Positions 1 to 10,390 are shown, counted from the first letter of the stretch. The stretch is DNA of 64,000 bases from an uncultured Desulfovibrio sp. (GCA_913063155.1 CAJXYU010000006.1:62001-126000), one strand, 5' to 3'. Notes: generated by a model from the sequence alone, not told the origin. Program-made: numbers and translations.

Positions 1-2
1 AG

Positions 3-269
3 GAACTGCACGCAGCACCATGGCCGGAAATCAACGCCATGATCAAAAAGTGCAATATTCGCAACTACTCGATTTACTTCAAGGACGGGTATCTCTTTTC
101 CTATTATGAATACACCGGAGAGGATTTCGACGCAGACATGAAAAAAATGGCGGCAGACCCAAAGACTCAGGAATGGTGGGGGGAATGCATTCCCTGTCTG
201 ACCCCACTGGAGACACGCAAGGAAGATGAACTCTGGGCTTCCATGGAAGAAGTCTACCACCTGGACTAG
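3..269 (+). CDS. L-rhamnose mutarotase-like (RhaM/DUF718) protein, 5' truncated by window edge
   Basis: Frame 3 reads ELHAAPWPEINAMIKKCNIRNYSIYFKDGYLFSYYEY...EWWGECIP, matching the RhaM pattern (WPE...nYSIf...LF.Y.E...WW). The ORF is open at the window start. Confidence 0.8.
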   Translation, partial: ELHAAPWPEINAMIKKCNIRNYSIYFKDGYLFSYYEYTGEDFDADMKKMAADPKTQEWWGECIPCLTPLETRKEDELWASMEEVYHLD

Positions 270-460
270 TTCTCGAGGACTGCCCGATTCCGCCGAGGGA
301 GCCCAGGCTCGGTGGCGGCGCTCCCTTGGCGGCGCGTGTGAAAGCAGGCGGCAAGACAGCTTTTGGGCCGAAGCCCCTCTCTGCCAATACTCATGATGTA
401 AACCAATAAACAGATGTTCTTCGCGACTTGACAGAAAACCATGCCTATTCAGGAGACAAA

Positions 461-1615
461 ATGATGACGACACTCCCCCTGGAAGGGATCGTTGTGTTGG
501 ATTTCAGCCAATTTCTGGCCGGCCCTTCCGCGGCCCTGCGCCTGGCGGACCTGGGCGCAAAAGTTATCAAGATCGAACGCCCCGGAACCGGCGAATTGGG
601 CAGAAGTCTGTACATCTCCGACCAGGAGTTTGACGGCGAAAGCGCCCTTTTCCACACCATAAACAGAAACAAACTCAGTTATGCCGCCAATTTGAAAGAC
701 GAAAAAGATCTGAAAAAAGTCAAAAGGCTCATCGCCCGGGCCGACATTCTGATCGAAAATTTTCGTCCCGGCGTCATGCGCAAGTTCGGATTGGATTACG
801 ACTCCCTCAAAGAGGAGAATACCAAGCTGATCTACGGTTCGGTCACGGGGTACGGCACGGAAGGCCCTTGGAAGCGGCTGCCTGGCCAGGACTTGTTGGT
901 CCAGGCCCGGTCCGGTCTGGCCTGGCTGAGCGGGGAGTCGACCCAGGGGCCGGTTCCCGTGGGGCTGTCCTTGGTCGACATCATCACCGGCGCTCATCTG
1001 GTGCAGGGCTTGCTGGCCTGTCTGGTGCGTCGCGGCATTTCGGACAAGGGCGGCTTGGTGGAAGTGAATCTCATGGAATCCATTCTGGACATGCAGTTCG
1101 AGCTGTTCACCTGCCACCTGAACGACGGCGGACAATTGCCCCGCCGCTCGGGCATCAACAACGCCAACGCCTATCTCGGCGCCCCCTACGGTGTTTACAG
1201 GACCGCCGACGGATACATGGCCATGTCCATGGGGGATATTGTCCGGCTGGGTGAAATTCTGGAATGCCCCGGTCTGACGCCCTATGACGACTCCGGCGCC
1301 TGGTTCGCCAAACGGGATGAAATCAAGACCGTATTGGCGGAACACCTGATCGGGCGGTCCACGCAGGACTGGATGGACCGGCTCATCGAAGCGGACTATT
1401 GGGCCGCGCCGGTCCTGGATTGGCGAGAACTGAGGAAAGATGGCGGTTTCAAGGCCCTGGAGTTCGTCCAGGAAGTGGAACGCGAGAGTGGAGCGGTGCT
1501 TAAAACCACGCGTTGCCCGGTGCGTATCGATCACGAAAAACTGTTTTCGCGCCGGGCCGCTCCCCGTCCCGGCGAACACACTGAGTCAATCAACACGGAA
1601 TACGGTCTGGACTAG
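461..1615 (+). CDS. CaiB/BaiF family (type III) CoA-transferase
   Basis: [41 protein letters not shown] and [18 protein letters not shown] motifs; SD AGGAG precedes ATG at 461. Confidence 0.92.
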   Translation: MMTTLPLEGIVVLDFSQFLAGPSAALRLADLGAKVIKIERPGTGELGRSLYISDQEFDGESALFHTINRNKLSYAANLKDEKDLKKVKRLIARADILIENFRPGVMRKFGLDYDSLKEENTKLIYGSVTGYGTEGPWKRLPGQDLLVQARSGLAWLSGESTQGPVPVGLSLVDIITGAHLVQGLLACLVRRGISDKGGLVEVNLMESILDMQFELFTCHLNDGGQLPRRSGINNANAYLGAPYGVYRTADGYMAMSMGDIVRLGEILECPGLTPYDDSGAWFAKRDEIKTVLAEHLIGRSTQDWMDRLIEADYWAAPVLDWRELRKDGGFKALEFVQEVERESGAVLKTTRCPVRIDHEKLFSRRAAPRPGEHTESINTEYGLD

Positions 1616-1638
1616 CCGACAATCCAGGAGAAAAGATC

Positions 1639-2085
1639 ATGTTTTACGAAAAGTACTACGAGGAATACGAGATCGGCGAAAGCCGCACCAGCGAAGGGCG
1701 CACCATCACGGAGACGGATATCGTGCTCCATGCCGGGCAGACCGGTGATTTCTATCCGCACCACATGGATGCCGAATGGTGCAAAACCCAGCCCTTCAAG
1801 GAACGCATGGCCCACGGAACGCTCACGTTCGCCATCGCCGCAGGGCTAGGGGCAGGAGACATCAACTCCAAGGCCATGACATACGGATACGAGCATCTGC
1901 GTTTCCCCCGCCCGGTCTTCATAGGCGACACGCTGCGGGCCACCTTCACCATCACGGAAAAGAAGCCCCATCCGCGCAAGACCGGATTCGGCATCGTGAC
2001 CGAGCGGACCGAAGTGACCAACCAACGCGATGAAACCGTACTCGTCTGCGACCATCTGCATTTCGTCGAATGCCAACCCAAATAA
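1639..2085 (+). CDS. MaoC family dehydratase (hotdog)
   Basis: [51 protein letters not shown] is the MaoC hydratase signature. Confidence 0.9.
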   Translation: MFYEKYYEEYEIGESRTSEGRTITETDIVLHAGQTGDFYPHHMDAEWCKTQPFKERMAHGTLTFAIAAGLGAGDINSKAMTYGYEHLRFPRPVFIGDTLRATFTITEKKPHPRKTGFGIVTERTEVTNQRDETVLVCDHLHFVECQPK

Positions 2086-2116
2086 AGGCTGACAGCCCTC
2101 TTCCAAGGAGTTGAAG

Positions 2117-3265
2117 ATGATTACCCTCAAAGGCATGACCTGGGACCATCCCCGTGGATACGCCCCTCTGGAGAAAGCCGCGGCCCTTTATACAGAGAGT
2201 CATCCGGACGTTGCAATCACCTGGGACAGACGGTCCCTGCAGGCCTTTGCCGACCGTCCCCTGTCCCTGATGACGCAGGAGTACGATCTGCTGGTTATCG
2301 ACCACCCCCATGTCGGCGAGGCGGAACGGGACCGTTCACTGCTGCCGCTCAATGGGACCGGGCATGACGCAGAATTGGAGAATTTGGCGAAACGAAGCAT
2401 AGGGCCTTCCTATGAGAGCTACGATTACAAGGGTGCTGTTTGGGCGCTGCCCATCGATGCGGCCGCGCAGGTGGCATGCTGGCGGCCCGACTTGCTCCAG
2501 GCCCCGCCGCAGACATGGGGCGATGTGATCGCCTTGGCTGAGCAAAAACAAGTAATCATGCCGCTCAAACCCATCGACGCCATGGCTTCTTTCTGCACCC
2601 TGTCGGCCAATATCGGCCATCCCCTGGCTGCAACGGAAGCTCAGTTGCTGGACCGTGCCGCCGCCAGAGAGGTCTTCGAAAACCTCTTCGCGGTGGTACG
2701 CCACCTGGAACCGGGTTGCCTAAGCGCCAACCCCATTGAAGTCCTCGAAACACTCTCTCGGGAGGACCGGTATTCGTATTGCCCTCTCCTGTACGGCTAC
2801 AACTCATACAGTCGTCCGGGTGCCGCCAAGCCCATCGCTTTTGGCGACATTCCCGCACTCGGCTCAAGCGGCCCGTGCGGCTCCATGATCGGCGGAGCCG
2901 GACTGTCTGTTTCGGCCAATTGCGAACATAAAGAAACCGCCCTGGATTTTGCATTCTGGGTCATGAACGGAAAAAACCAGAGCGGGTTTTATTTCGAGGC
3001 CTTGGGGCAACCCGGGCACCTGGATGCCTGGGAGAGTGAACAGACAAACGGTCAAAGCCTGGACTTTTTCCGCAACACCCGCGAAACCCTTGAAAAAAGT
3101 TGGCTCCGCCCCCGATACGACGGGTTCCTCGGTTTTATCGATCAGGGAGGCGCCCTGGTCAACGAATGCCTGCGAGGCCGGCGGTCGGTCGAAGAAGTGC
3201 TCGACGCACTTGAGGTCATTTATGAAGAAAGTCACACTGTCCGGCTTGAAAGAATATATGAATAA
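2117..3265 (+). CDS. Extracellular solute-binding protein family 1-like protein without an evident signal peptide
   Basis: SBP family 1-like sequence (YESYDYKGAVWALPIDAAAQVACWRPDLL...); N-terminus MITLKGMTWDHPRGYAPLEKAA lacks a hydrophobic leader. ATG at 2117 has an AAGGAG SD. Confidence 0.65.
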   Translation: MITLKGMTWDHPRGYAPLEKAAALYTESHPDVAITWDRRSLQAFADRPLSLMTQEYDLLVIDHPHVGEAERDRSLLPLNGTGHDAELENLAKRSIGPSYESYDYKGAVWALPIDAAAQVACWRPDLLQAPPQTWGDVIALAEQKQVIMPLKPIDAMASFCTLSANIGHPLAATEAQLLDRAAAREVFENLFAVVRHLEPGCLSANPIEVLETLSREDRYSYCPLLYGYNSYSRPGAAKPIAFGDIPALGSSGPCGSMIGGAGLSVSANCEHKETALDFAFWVMNGKNQSGFYFEALGQPGHLDAWESEQTNGQSLDFFRNTRETLEKSWLRPRYDGFLGFIDQGGALVNECLRGRRSVEEVLDALEVIYEESHTVRLERIYE

Positions 3266-3377
3266 AGCGTTTTTCCGGCCGTTCTCCGGTATCAATAATA
3301 TGCCGGAAACTGGAACGATAAAAAAAAGCATGGCATGGCGTCTGTAAGACATCAGCCATGACTGCTTACGCCTCTTA

Positions 3378-3418
3378 TAAGAAAAGGCCCTCGGAACCAC
3401 CTGAGGGCCTTTTCTTAT
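3378..3418. terminator. Bidirectional rho-independent terminator
   Basis: AAGAAAAGGCCCTC...GAGGGCCTTTTCTT inverted repeat between convergent genes. Confidence 0.85.
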
Positions 3419-3499
3419 GGTTTGAACTGGAATACCGTCCAGCAGGACCATGCTTACTGCGGGCTCATAATCAATCTGCCTCCATTTGAATGAGCCTGC

Positions 3500-4711
3500 T
3501 TACTCCTTATCAAACGAAAGCATGTGACCCAGTTTGTCCCTCTTGGTCTTCAGGTGGGAAAGGTTGAGTTCGCACGCGTCACTTTCAATGGGAATACGTT
3601 CGGTAACTTCCAAACCGTAGCCATTGAGACCAACGAGCTTTTTGGGATTATTGGTCATGAGGCGCATTTTTCGTACGCCGAGACAGGCAAGAATCTGGGC
3701 ACCGACGCCGTATTCACGTAGAGAATCCGGGATGCCCAGCTTCTTGTTGGCTTCCACAAAATCAATTCCGTCATCCTGCAGGGAAAATGACTTGATGGCG
3801 TCACCAAGTGAGCTTTTGGTCTCGTCATTGCGCATATAGAGAAGAATGCCACTCTCTTCACCTTGAATCATGCACATGGCATTTTGGAGCTGATCCCCGC
3901 AATCACAGCGAACAGATCCCAAGGCATCTCCGAGAGGGCACTCGGCATGGACACGAACCAGTACGGGAGTGTCAGGGGTGATGTTTCCTTTACACAGGGC
4001 TATATGGGTCTGACCATCGACTCCGGATTCAAATGCGACAGCAGTGAAATTCCCCCAGCGGGTGGGCAGATCAGCCTCCGAGACCTTATTAACGTAAGTT
4101 TCTCCATGACGCACGCGCCACGCGATAAGGTCGGCGACCGAACAAACCTTCAAGCCGTGCTTTTCAGCATAGACCTCCAGGTCCGGCAAGCGGGCCATCG
4201 TGCCATCCTCATTCATTATTTCCACGATGACGGCAGCAGGCTTGCACCCTGCCAGCCTTGCGATATCGGCCCCGCCTTCAGTCTGCCCGGCGCGAACGAG
4301 CACCCCGCCATCTTTGGCGCGGAGAGGGAAGACATGCCCAGGAGTGACTATATCATCGGGTGATGCACCGTCGGCAACTGCCGCAAGGATTGTTGCAGCC
4401 CGATCTTTCGCGGAAATTCCGGTGGTCACTCCCGAACGGGCCTCGATCGAAACAGTAAAATTGGTGCCGAATCCGGACGTGTTGTTTGAAGCCATGAGCG
4501 GTAGATTCAGTTGATCAACCATTTCACCGGACATGGGGAGACAGATGAGTCCTCGGCCGTGTGTGGCCATGAAATTGATAATCTCCGGAGTGACCTTTTC
4601 CGCGGCAACGATCAGATCGCCTTCATTCTCACGATCTTCATCATCCACCATGATGATCATCTTTCCTTGCCGGATATCCTCAATTGCTTCATCTATCGTA
4701 CACAGGGGCAT
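3500..4711 (-). CDS. ribBA: RibBA-like protein: DHBP synthase domain plus degenerate GTP cyclohydrolase II domain
   Basis: DHBPS motifs [27 protein letters not shown] Zn motif [20 protein letters not shown] at 4711 has a GAGG SD; the track start at 4723 is GTG. Confidence 0.85.
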   Translation of the reverse strand: MPLCTIDEAIEDIRQGKMIIMVDDEDRENEGDLIVAAEKVTPEIINFMATHGRGLICLPMSGEMVDQLNLPLMASNNTSGFGTNFTVSIEARSGVTTGISAKDRAATILAAVADGASPDDIVTPGHVFPLRAKDGGVLVRAGQTEGGADIARLAGCKPAAVIVEIMNEDGTMARLPDLEVYAEKHGLKVCSVADLIAWRVRHGETYVNKVSEADLPTRWGNFTAVAFESGVDGQTHIALCKGNITPDTPVLVRVHAECPLGDALGSVRCDCGDQLQNAMCMIQGEESGILLYMRNDETKSSLGDAIKSFSLQDDGIDFVEANKKLGIPDSLREYGVGAQILACLGVRKMRLMTNNPKKLVGLNGYGLEVTERIPIESDACELNLSHLKTKRDKLGHMLSFDKE

Positions 4712-4731
4712 CTTCAACCTCACATTTAAAT

Positions 4732-4756
4732 AAAGCTCCCGTTCTGGAGGAGCTTT
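4732..4756 (-). terminator. Hairpin immediately upstream of ribBA-like gene (possible terminator of the upstream DeoR operon)
   Basis: AAAGCTCC-N9-GGAGCTTT perfect 8-bp inverted repeat; U-tract on the minus strand is weak. Confidence 0.45.
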
Positions 4757-4841
4757 GATCTCGGATCATGCCGGTTCGTTTCAAACTGCGGGAGTACAGG
4801 CAACCGCGCTTATGTTGAAGCATGGCAGCCGTGAACGACCA

Positions 4842-5606
4842 TCAGTTTGCTATGACGACCTTCACGCCCATGCCCTCAAAACGCTTCCTGTCTTCGGCGC
4901 GAATGGCGCTATCGGTGATAAACGTGTCGACCAAATCCAACCCACCCAGCGAAGCGAAGGAGACTTTACCGATCTTTGTGGAGTCGGCCACGAGAAAAAC
5001 CTCACTGGCAGCTTCTATCATGGCCTTTTTCACATACAGGTCGTTGAATCCGGGATACGTCAGCCCCTTGTCGAATGAAATACCGCCTGTGGCAAGAAAC
5101 AGCTTTGAAGCGAATACGCCGGAAAAGAACTCCGCCGCCTTTTCGCCAGAGAGGGATAACGTGGGCGGCTTGAATTGCCCCCCCGAGGAGAAGACTGTCA
5201 TCCCTTGGACCCCACCCAGTCGCAAGACAACATTGAGCGCATTGGTTATGACCTTGAGATTCTGCTTTGAAACAAGATGATCGACCATCTCCGACGTGGT
5301 GGACCCTGCATCGAGAATGATGGTTTCACCATGCCGAACGAACTCGGCCGCCTTCGCTCCGATGGCCCGCTTCTTGTCCATGTTCTCAAGGTGCTCCAAA
5401 GACATGGATTGGACCTGTTGGGGGACGGACTTGAGAAAGGCTCCTCCATGTTCACGGACCACGTAACCCTCTGACTCCAGCTTTTCCAGATCCTGTCGTA
5501 TGGTTGGCTCGGATACGGAAAATGTCTGGCTTAGATTTTTAACCCGGGCGCTCCCTTCTTCACGAAGGAGTTCCAGGATCTTCTTGCGCCTTTGTTCTGC
5601 GAGCAT
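4842..5606 (-). CDS. DeoR/GlpR family transcriptional regulator
   Basis: MLAEQRRKKILELLREEGSARVKNLSQTFSVSEPTIRQDLEKLESEGYVVREHGGA, a canonical DeoR HTH. Confidence 0.93.
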   Translation of the reverse strand: MLAEQRRKKILELLREEGSARVKNLSQTFSVSEPTIRQDLEKLESEGYVVREHGGAFLKSVPQQVQSMSLEHLENMDKKRAIGAKAAEFVRHGETIILDAGSTTSEMVDHLVSKQNLKVITNALNVVLRLGGVQGMTVFSSGGQFKPPTLSLSGEKAAEFFSGVFASKLFLATGGISFDKGLTYPGFNDLYVKKAMIEAASEVFLVADSTKIGKVSFASLGGLDLVDTFITDSAIRAEDRKRFEGMGVKVVIAN

Positions 5607-5628
5607 TCATTATCCTTAATTTTCGTTG

Positions 5629-7056
5629 CTATCCTTGGTGGTTATACAACTCCCACCCAAGATATTTTCCGGTAGCTTCTTCAATGACATCGGCAACGTG
5701 ACCACGTGTCATTGCCACATGATGTTCAAAACCATTTTGGCATATGTAGCGGAACAGATCTCTCAGCCCCGTGACCTTACAAACCGAAATTGCCCCGGAC
5801 ATATTGCAGGGGTCATCAGTGAACTCGCCATGCCCCACATACCCCTTGATCAATCCGCGGTGATCGTCGGTGGAGATGCGAAAATAAGTCATATCTCCCG
5901 CCAGGACACGCCCTTTGATCGCACCAAAACAATTCTCCCGACCAAGAGTTTCCCCCAAGATATCGAGTTCTGATATCTCCGGCTTGGCGCCTATGAAACT
6001 TGACGGGAAATTGCCGCAGTGCTGGCTGATACACTTATCGGCATCATCACCGTAGTTATTGTTCCAGTCAAGGAAGCCCGGGGGATTTCCCGAGGCAAGC
6101 AGAAGAGTGTACATGGCAACGGCTCCGGCCACGTCCACCTCGCAGGCACTCGGCATGTTGCTTTCGCCCATCATGCTCATGGAAAGACAGGAAGCGCACC
6201 CGTAGTTCTTCTGCATGGAGGTCCAACACTGCACGGCGCTTGCCACACATTCGTTGGCCTCCATCCAATCATCCACAGCCACGGAAAAGCGTGCTTGCCT
6301 GAGGACACGCTCTTCCGAAATGTGGGGAGGGATGTTGCCGTAAGCGCTTATCGCGGCAACTTTTTCACGCACTTTGTCGGAATTGTCGTCAAGGGCAGCC
6401 GCCTCTCCGAAGATTTCGGAAAGATCGACCGGAACGACGGTAATCCCTGACCGTTGAAGAATTTTCTCGCTGTAGCGTACCGTCTGGAAAGCTGCCGGCC
6501 GGGCGCCGATCGACCCGATCCGAGCGCTGCGCAATCCCTTGACCGTCCGACATACCCGGGAAAAACGCTCCAAGTCCGAAAGAAATTCATCGCTGTCGAT
6601 ATCGCAGGTATGTGACGTCGTATCGGTAAACGAAATGCCGTACTGATAAAGGTTGTTGCAGACGGAAAGTTTGCCGCAAAAGGAGTCCCTGCGCTCGGCA
6701 ACTGAATACTTGCCCAGTTCATCATTGCATGCCTGGACCATGACCGGCACATCCAATTTGGCCAGTTCCAGGGTTTGGATGACGCCCAGTTCGTCACCAA
6801 AGTTGGGAAGGACGACAACGACGCCGTCAATCCTGTCGGCGTTGTTGCGGAAGAGTTTGGCATAGAAACTCGCGTGCTCCAACGTCTCAACCGCACCAAA
6901 CGGAGTGTCGGATTCGGAACCGATGACAGCTTCGATGCCCAGCTTGTCCAGCTGCTTCAATATGTCCTTGCGCGCGCCTTCAGCGAATACCGGGTTGAAG
7001 AATCCGCGGGTGGCGAGGATGATCCCGAAACAAGGCTTCTTGTCCAAAATACTCAT
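5629..7056 (-). CDS. L-fucose/L-arabinose isomerase family protein
   Basis: FucI/AraA-fold sequence: DGVVVVLPNFGDELGVIQTLELAKLDVPVMVQACND; C-terminal HHVAMTRGHVADVIEEATGKYLGWELYNHQG. Confidence 0.85.
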   Translation of the reverse strand: MSILDKKPCFGIILATRGFFNPVFAEGARKDILKQLDKLGIEAVIGSESDTPFGAVETLEHASFYAKLFRNNADRIDGVVVVLPNFGDELGVIQTLELAKLDVPVMVQACNDELGKYSVAERRDSFCGKLSVCNNLYQYGISFTDTTSHTCDIDSDEFLSDLERFSRVCRTVKGLRSARIGSIGARPAAFQTVRYSEKILQRSGITVVPVDLSEIFGEAAALDDNSDKVREKVAAISAYGNIPPHISEERVLRQARFSVAVDDWMEANECVASAVQCWTSMQKNYGCASCLSMSMMGESNMPSACEVDVAGAVAMYTLLLASGNPPGFLDWNNNYGDDADKCISQHCGNFPSSFIGAKPEISELDILGETLGRENCFGAIKGRVLAGDMTYFRISTDDHRGLIKGYVGHGEFTDDPCNMSGAISVCKVTGLRDLFRYICQNGFEHHVAMTRGHVADVIEEATGKYLGWELYNHQG

Positions 7057-7068
7057 GGGAAACTCCGA

Positions 7069-8127
7069 TTAATCGTCTTGCAGGGCGGCCCTGCTCTGTA
7101 GATTGCGTTGGAACTGGTCGACAACAACGGCGGCTACGATGACCACGCCCTTGATGACCATTTGCCAAAACGAACTGACGCCCATCATGACCATACCGTC
7201 ACCGAGAACACCGATGACGAATGCGCCGATAATGGTTCCCCCAATACTTCCCCGGCCGCCGGCCAGGGACGTCCCCCCAAGGACGGCGGCTGCAATGGCG
7301 GTGAGTTCAAACATCTCACCGGTTGCCGGGTGCGACGCCTCAAGCTGAGAGGCTATGATGAGTCCGGCGATTGCAGAACAGAAACCGGAAAACATGTAGA
7401 CGATCATTTTCACGCGATTGACGCGCACACCCGAAAGCAATGCGGCCCGCTCGTTGCCGCCTACGGAATAAATGTGCCGCCCAAGGGGTGTTTTGCCTGC
7501 GACATAGGCGGCCAGGGCGCCAAGACCGATCAGAATCCAGATGCTGACGGGAATACCCAGCATCGCCCCGGACCCCAACCAGGGAAACCCCATGTTGCCA
7601 AACTCCTCCTTGCCGACCAGGTTGGGAAAGGTCTTGCCATCGGAAAGAAGCAGGGCCGCGCCTCGGGCAATATAAAGCATGCCCAGGGTGGCGATGAATG
7701 GAGCTACCTTGAACTTGGTGATGAGAAAGCCGCTCACCGCACCACAAAGGGCGCCCACCCCCAAGGTGATCAGAATGATCATGGGAAGGTGGAAGTAGAC
7801 GGTCACCCCGAACATCGGAAGGTACAAGCCGTTGTAGATCAGGCCGCCTGCCACCATGCCCGCGAGCCCGACAATGGACCCCACGGAGAGATCAATACCG
7901 CCGGTGATGATGACAAAGGTCATTCCAATGGCAAGAATGGCGTAGATGGCCACGTGTTTGATCATGATTACCATATTGGCCATGGACAGGAAGTTGGGAG
8001 CCATTATACTGAAATACGCCACGACCAGTATCAGTGCGATGAAGGTTCGAAGCTTCAGTAGAAGCATGCCCAGTTTCATTTGCCCCTTGCTCTTTGCCGG
8101 CGCTTCCGGCGCTGCCGCCATATTCAT
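7069..8127 (-). CDS. Ribose-type sugar ABC transporter permease (RbsC family)
   Basis: GMTFVIITGGIDLSVGSIVGLAG, GRHIYSVGGNERAALLSGVRV, AAAVLGGTSLAGGRGSIGGT. Confidence 0.93.
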   Translation of the reverse strand: MNMAAAPEAPAKSKGQMKLGMLLLKLRTFIALILVVAYFSIMAPNFLSMANMVIMIKHVAIYAILAIGMTFVIITGGIDLSVGSIVGLAGMVAGGLIYNGLYLPMFGVTVYFHLPMIILITLGVGALCGAVSGFLITKFKVAPFIATLGMLYIARGAALLLSDGKTFPNLVGKEEFGNMGFPWLGSGAMLGIPVSIWILIGLGALAAYVAGKTPLGRHIYSVGGNERAALLSGVRVNRVKMIVYMFSGFCSAIAGLIIASQLEASHPATGEMFELTAIAAAVLGGTSLAGGRGSIGGTIIGAFVIGVLGDGMVMMGVSSFWQMVIKGVVIVAAVVVDQFQRNLQSRAALQDD

Positions 8128-8142
8128 AATGGCCCTCTCCTC

Positions 8143-9687
8143 TCATTGCGATGCATGTTCAGCAGGCTTGTGCCCCACAGCGGAAGCGATAACGAGATCC
8201 TCCTCAGTCGCGTCCTCACGTGTGAACTCTCCGGTTATCCGCCCATTGCTCATGACTATGATTCGATCGGAAATAGCCATGATCTCCTTGAGTTCCGAGG
8301 TGACGAACAGGATGCTGAGTCCCCGGCCCGCAAGGCCATTCATGATTTCAAAGACTTCGCTTTTGGCTCCTACGTCAATCCCCCTCGTCGGCTCATCCAT
8401 GAGAAGCACCTTGGGCCCCGTGAACAAAGCCTTGCCTATGACCACTTTCTGTTGGTTGCCGCCCGACAACGACCCGATAAGCACATTGGGTCCTGCCACT
8501 TTGATGGCCAGATCCTCTATCATGGTGCGGACGGCTTCCTTCACCTTATCGCCCATAATGTGAAAACCCCTGACAAATTTCCAAAGGCTGGCGAGAGTCA
8601 TGTTGTTCGAGACGGACAAAACCTGCACCAACCCTTCACGCTGGCGATCTTCCGGGATGAGCGCCAAGCCTTTTCTGATGTGCTCACCTACGGTTCCTTC
8701 CGTCACGTCGATTCCATCGAGAACCACTTTTCCCTTGGAGTTTTTGTGAAGTCCCATCAAGCATTCGAACAGTTCCGAGCGCCCCGCGCCCATGAGTCCA
8801 TACACTCCCAGAATCTCACCTTTGTTCAAGGTGAAAGAAACATGATCAACAGCATAGCCGCCGCCGACGCGGGGCAGACGAAGCTCTTCCACCCGCAACG
8901 CCTCTTCGCCTGTGGAGTAGCTGACGTGATCAACTTTGCGATCCGCAGCCTCGCCAACCATTTGAGCCACGATCCAGGGCACATCTATTTCGTCCATGGG
9001 GGCGGACTCGACAAGCTTGCCGTCACGCAGAACGCTGATGTAGTCGCCGATTCGAACAAGTTCTTCCAGGCGATGGGAAATGTAGATGATGGACACGCCA
9101 TTGGCCTTGAGGTCCTCGATGATATTAAACAACACCTCGACCTCGGCTGTAGAAAGGGCCGATGTGGGCTCGTCCATGATCAGGATGCGCGTGTCCAGTG
9201 CCAAGGCCTTGGCAATCTCCACTATCTGCTGCTGTCCGATGCGCAGATCTCCGACCAGGCCCCTGGGGTCGACGTCGGCCTGCAACCGCTGAAGCAGCGA
9301 TTTAGCCTGCGATACCTGCTCATTATGATCAATATGGAAACCGGCCAAAGTCCGCTCGCGGGCAACAAAAATGTTTTCCGCCACGTTGAGATTCGGAAAA
9401 AGATTGAGTTCCTGATGGATCATGCCGATGCCGTGGACCTCGGCATCCTGAAAGGATCTGATGCGGACCTCCTCGCCCTCAAGGTACAAAGCTCCCCTCG
9501 TCGGAGTTTCAACTCCGGCAAGAATCTTTGTCAGAGTGGACTTGCCAGCACCATTCTCCCCTACCAGCACATTGACCTTGCCCCGATAGACGTTGAAGTC
9601 CACTCTATCCAAAGCGACTGTGCCGGGGAACAACTTGGTAACCTGCTCGGCTCGCAGGATGACCTCGTCCTTCAGCGCCTCCCTCAT
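8143..9687 (-). CDS. Sugar ABC transporter ATP-binding protein (RbsA-type, duplicated ABC domains)
   Basis: Two ABC cassettes: GENGAGKSTLTKILAG, MDEPTSALS, LSGGNQQKVVIGKAL, MDEPTRGIDVGAKSE. Confidence 0.95.
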   Translation of the reverse strand: MREALKDEVILRAEQVTKLFPGTVALDRVDFNVYRGKVNVLVGENGAGKSTLTKILAGVETPTRGALYLEGEEVRIRSFQDAEVHGIGMIHQELNLFPNLNVAENIFVARERTLAGFHIDHNEQVSQAKSLLQRLQADVDPRGLVGDLRIGQQQIVEIAKALALDTRILIMDEPTSALSTAEVEVLFNIIEDLKANGVSIIYISHRLEELVRIGDYISVLRDGKLVESAPMDEIDVPWIVAQMVGEAADRKVDHVSYSTGEEALRVEELRLPRVGGGYAVDHVSFTLNKGEILGVYGLMGAGRSELFECLMGLHKNSKGKVVLDGIDVTEGTVGEHIRKGLALIPEDRQREGLVQVLSVSNNMTLASLWKFVRGFHIMGDKVKEAVRTMIEDLAIKVAGPNVLIGSLSGGNQQKVVIGKALFTGPKVLLMDEPTRGIDVGAKSEVFEIMNGLAGRGLSILFVTSELKEIMAISDRIIVMSNGRITGEFTREDATEEDLVIASAVGHKPAEHASQ

Positions 9688-9697
9688 GCGTGTCCTC

Positions 9698-10390
9698 CTA
9701 ATTCACTTTAATAACAACAGGAGTAACCCGAACCAGGTCGGTCCCCTGCAACTGGGTGAACACACCTATGAAGCTGACATCCTTCCCCAGCAGGTTCTCA
9801 CGGTCCAATTTCGAAAGGACCTCGGTATGGACCTGTTTGTTGAATGCATTGGAAAGACGAGCGAACTCAAGCTGGTTGGTAAAATCGGTAAACGAAATGA
9901 ACTCCAGGGAATCCCGGATGCCGCTGTCCTTGATGACAGGGCCGATTTGAATGACAAGATCGGCTTTTCCGTCCCCGGGCTCCAGATCAACGCCAACGGT
10001 AGAGGCTCTTGACTCAGTGTTCACATCCACAATTGAACCTTCGCCCCTCACCAGGAAATTCCACGGGCTCCCCTCGGCCTTCTCACGGTACCCGAATTGC
10101 TTTCCAGCGGCTTCCTGGTCAATGGCCCAGACAGACAGGACATCGGTAACCGGCTGAGATTTTTCATTGAAATACGGCACCACCTTGGCTTCCCATATCT
10201 TCTGGACGAAGGCATCCGGGTTGAAGTCATCAGAAACGAAATAAATATCGATCTCACCCTTTTTTTTCGTTCCTTTGTCCTCGTCGGGAACAATGGTGCA
10301 TGATGCCAGCGCGAAGACGAAAAGACTCAGAGTGACCAAACTCATGAGCGTTCCGCCGAGTCCTGACATGATCCGCATATAAATCCTCAC
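9698..10390 (-). CDS. DUF2291 family periplasmic lipoprotein
   Basis: Lipobox FALASC; DIYFVSDDFNPDAFVQKIWEAKVVPYF; located inside the sugar ABC operon as typical for DUF2291. Confidence 0.75.
   Translation of the reverse strand: MRIYMRIMSGLGGTLMSLVTLSLFVFALASCTIVPDEDKGTKKKGEIDIYFVSDDFNPDAFVQKIWEAKVVPYFNEKSQPVTDVLSVWAIDQEAAGKQFGYREKAEGSPWNFLVRGEGSIVDVNTESRASTVGVDLEPGDGKADLVIQIGPVIKDSGIRDSLEFISFTDFTNQLEFARLSNAFNKQVHTEVLSKLDRENLLGKDVSFIGVFTQLQGTDLVRVTPVVIKVN

Noticed and set aside
4712-4842. Possible FMN riboswitch upstream of ribBA
   Set aside because: The 120-nt leader is short and none of the conserved RFN sequence blocks were visible; only a simple hairpin is present.
8080-9711. 543-aa plus-strand ORF antisense to the sugar ABC ATPase
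   Set aside because: The minus-strand ATPase has Walker and signature motifs; the antisense ORF is spurious.
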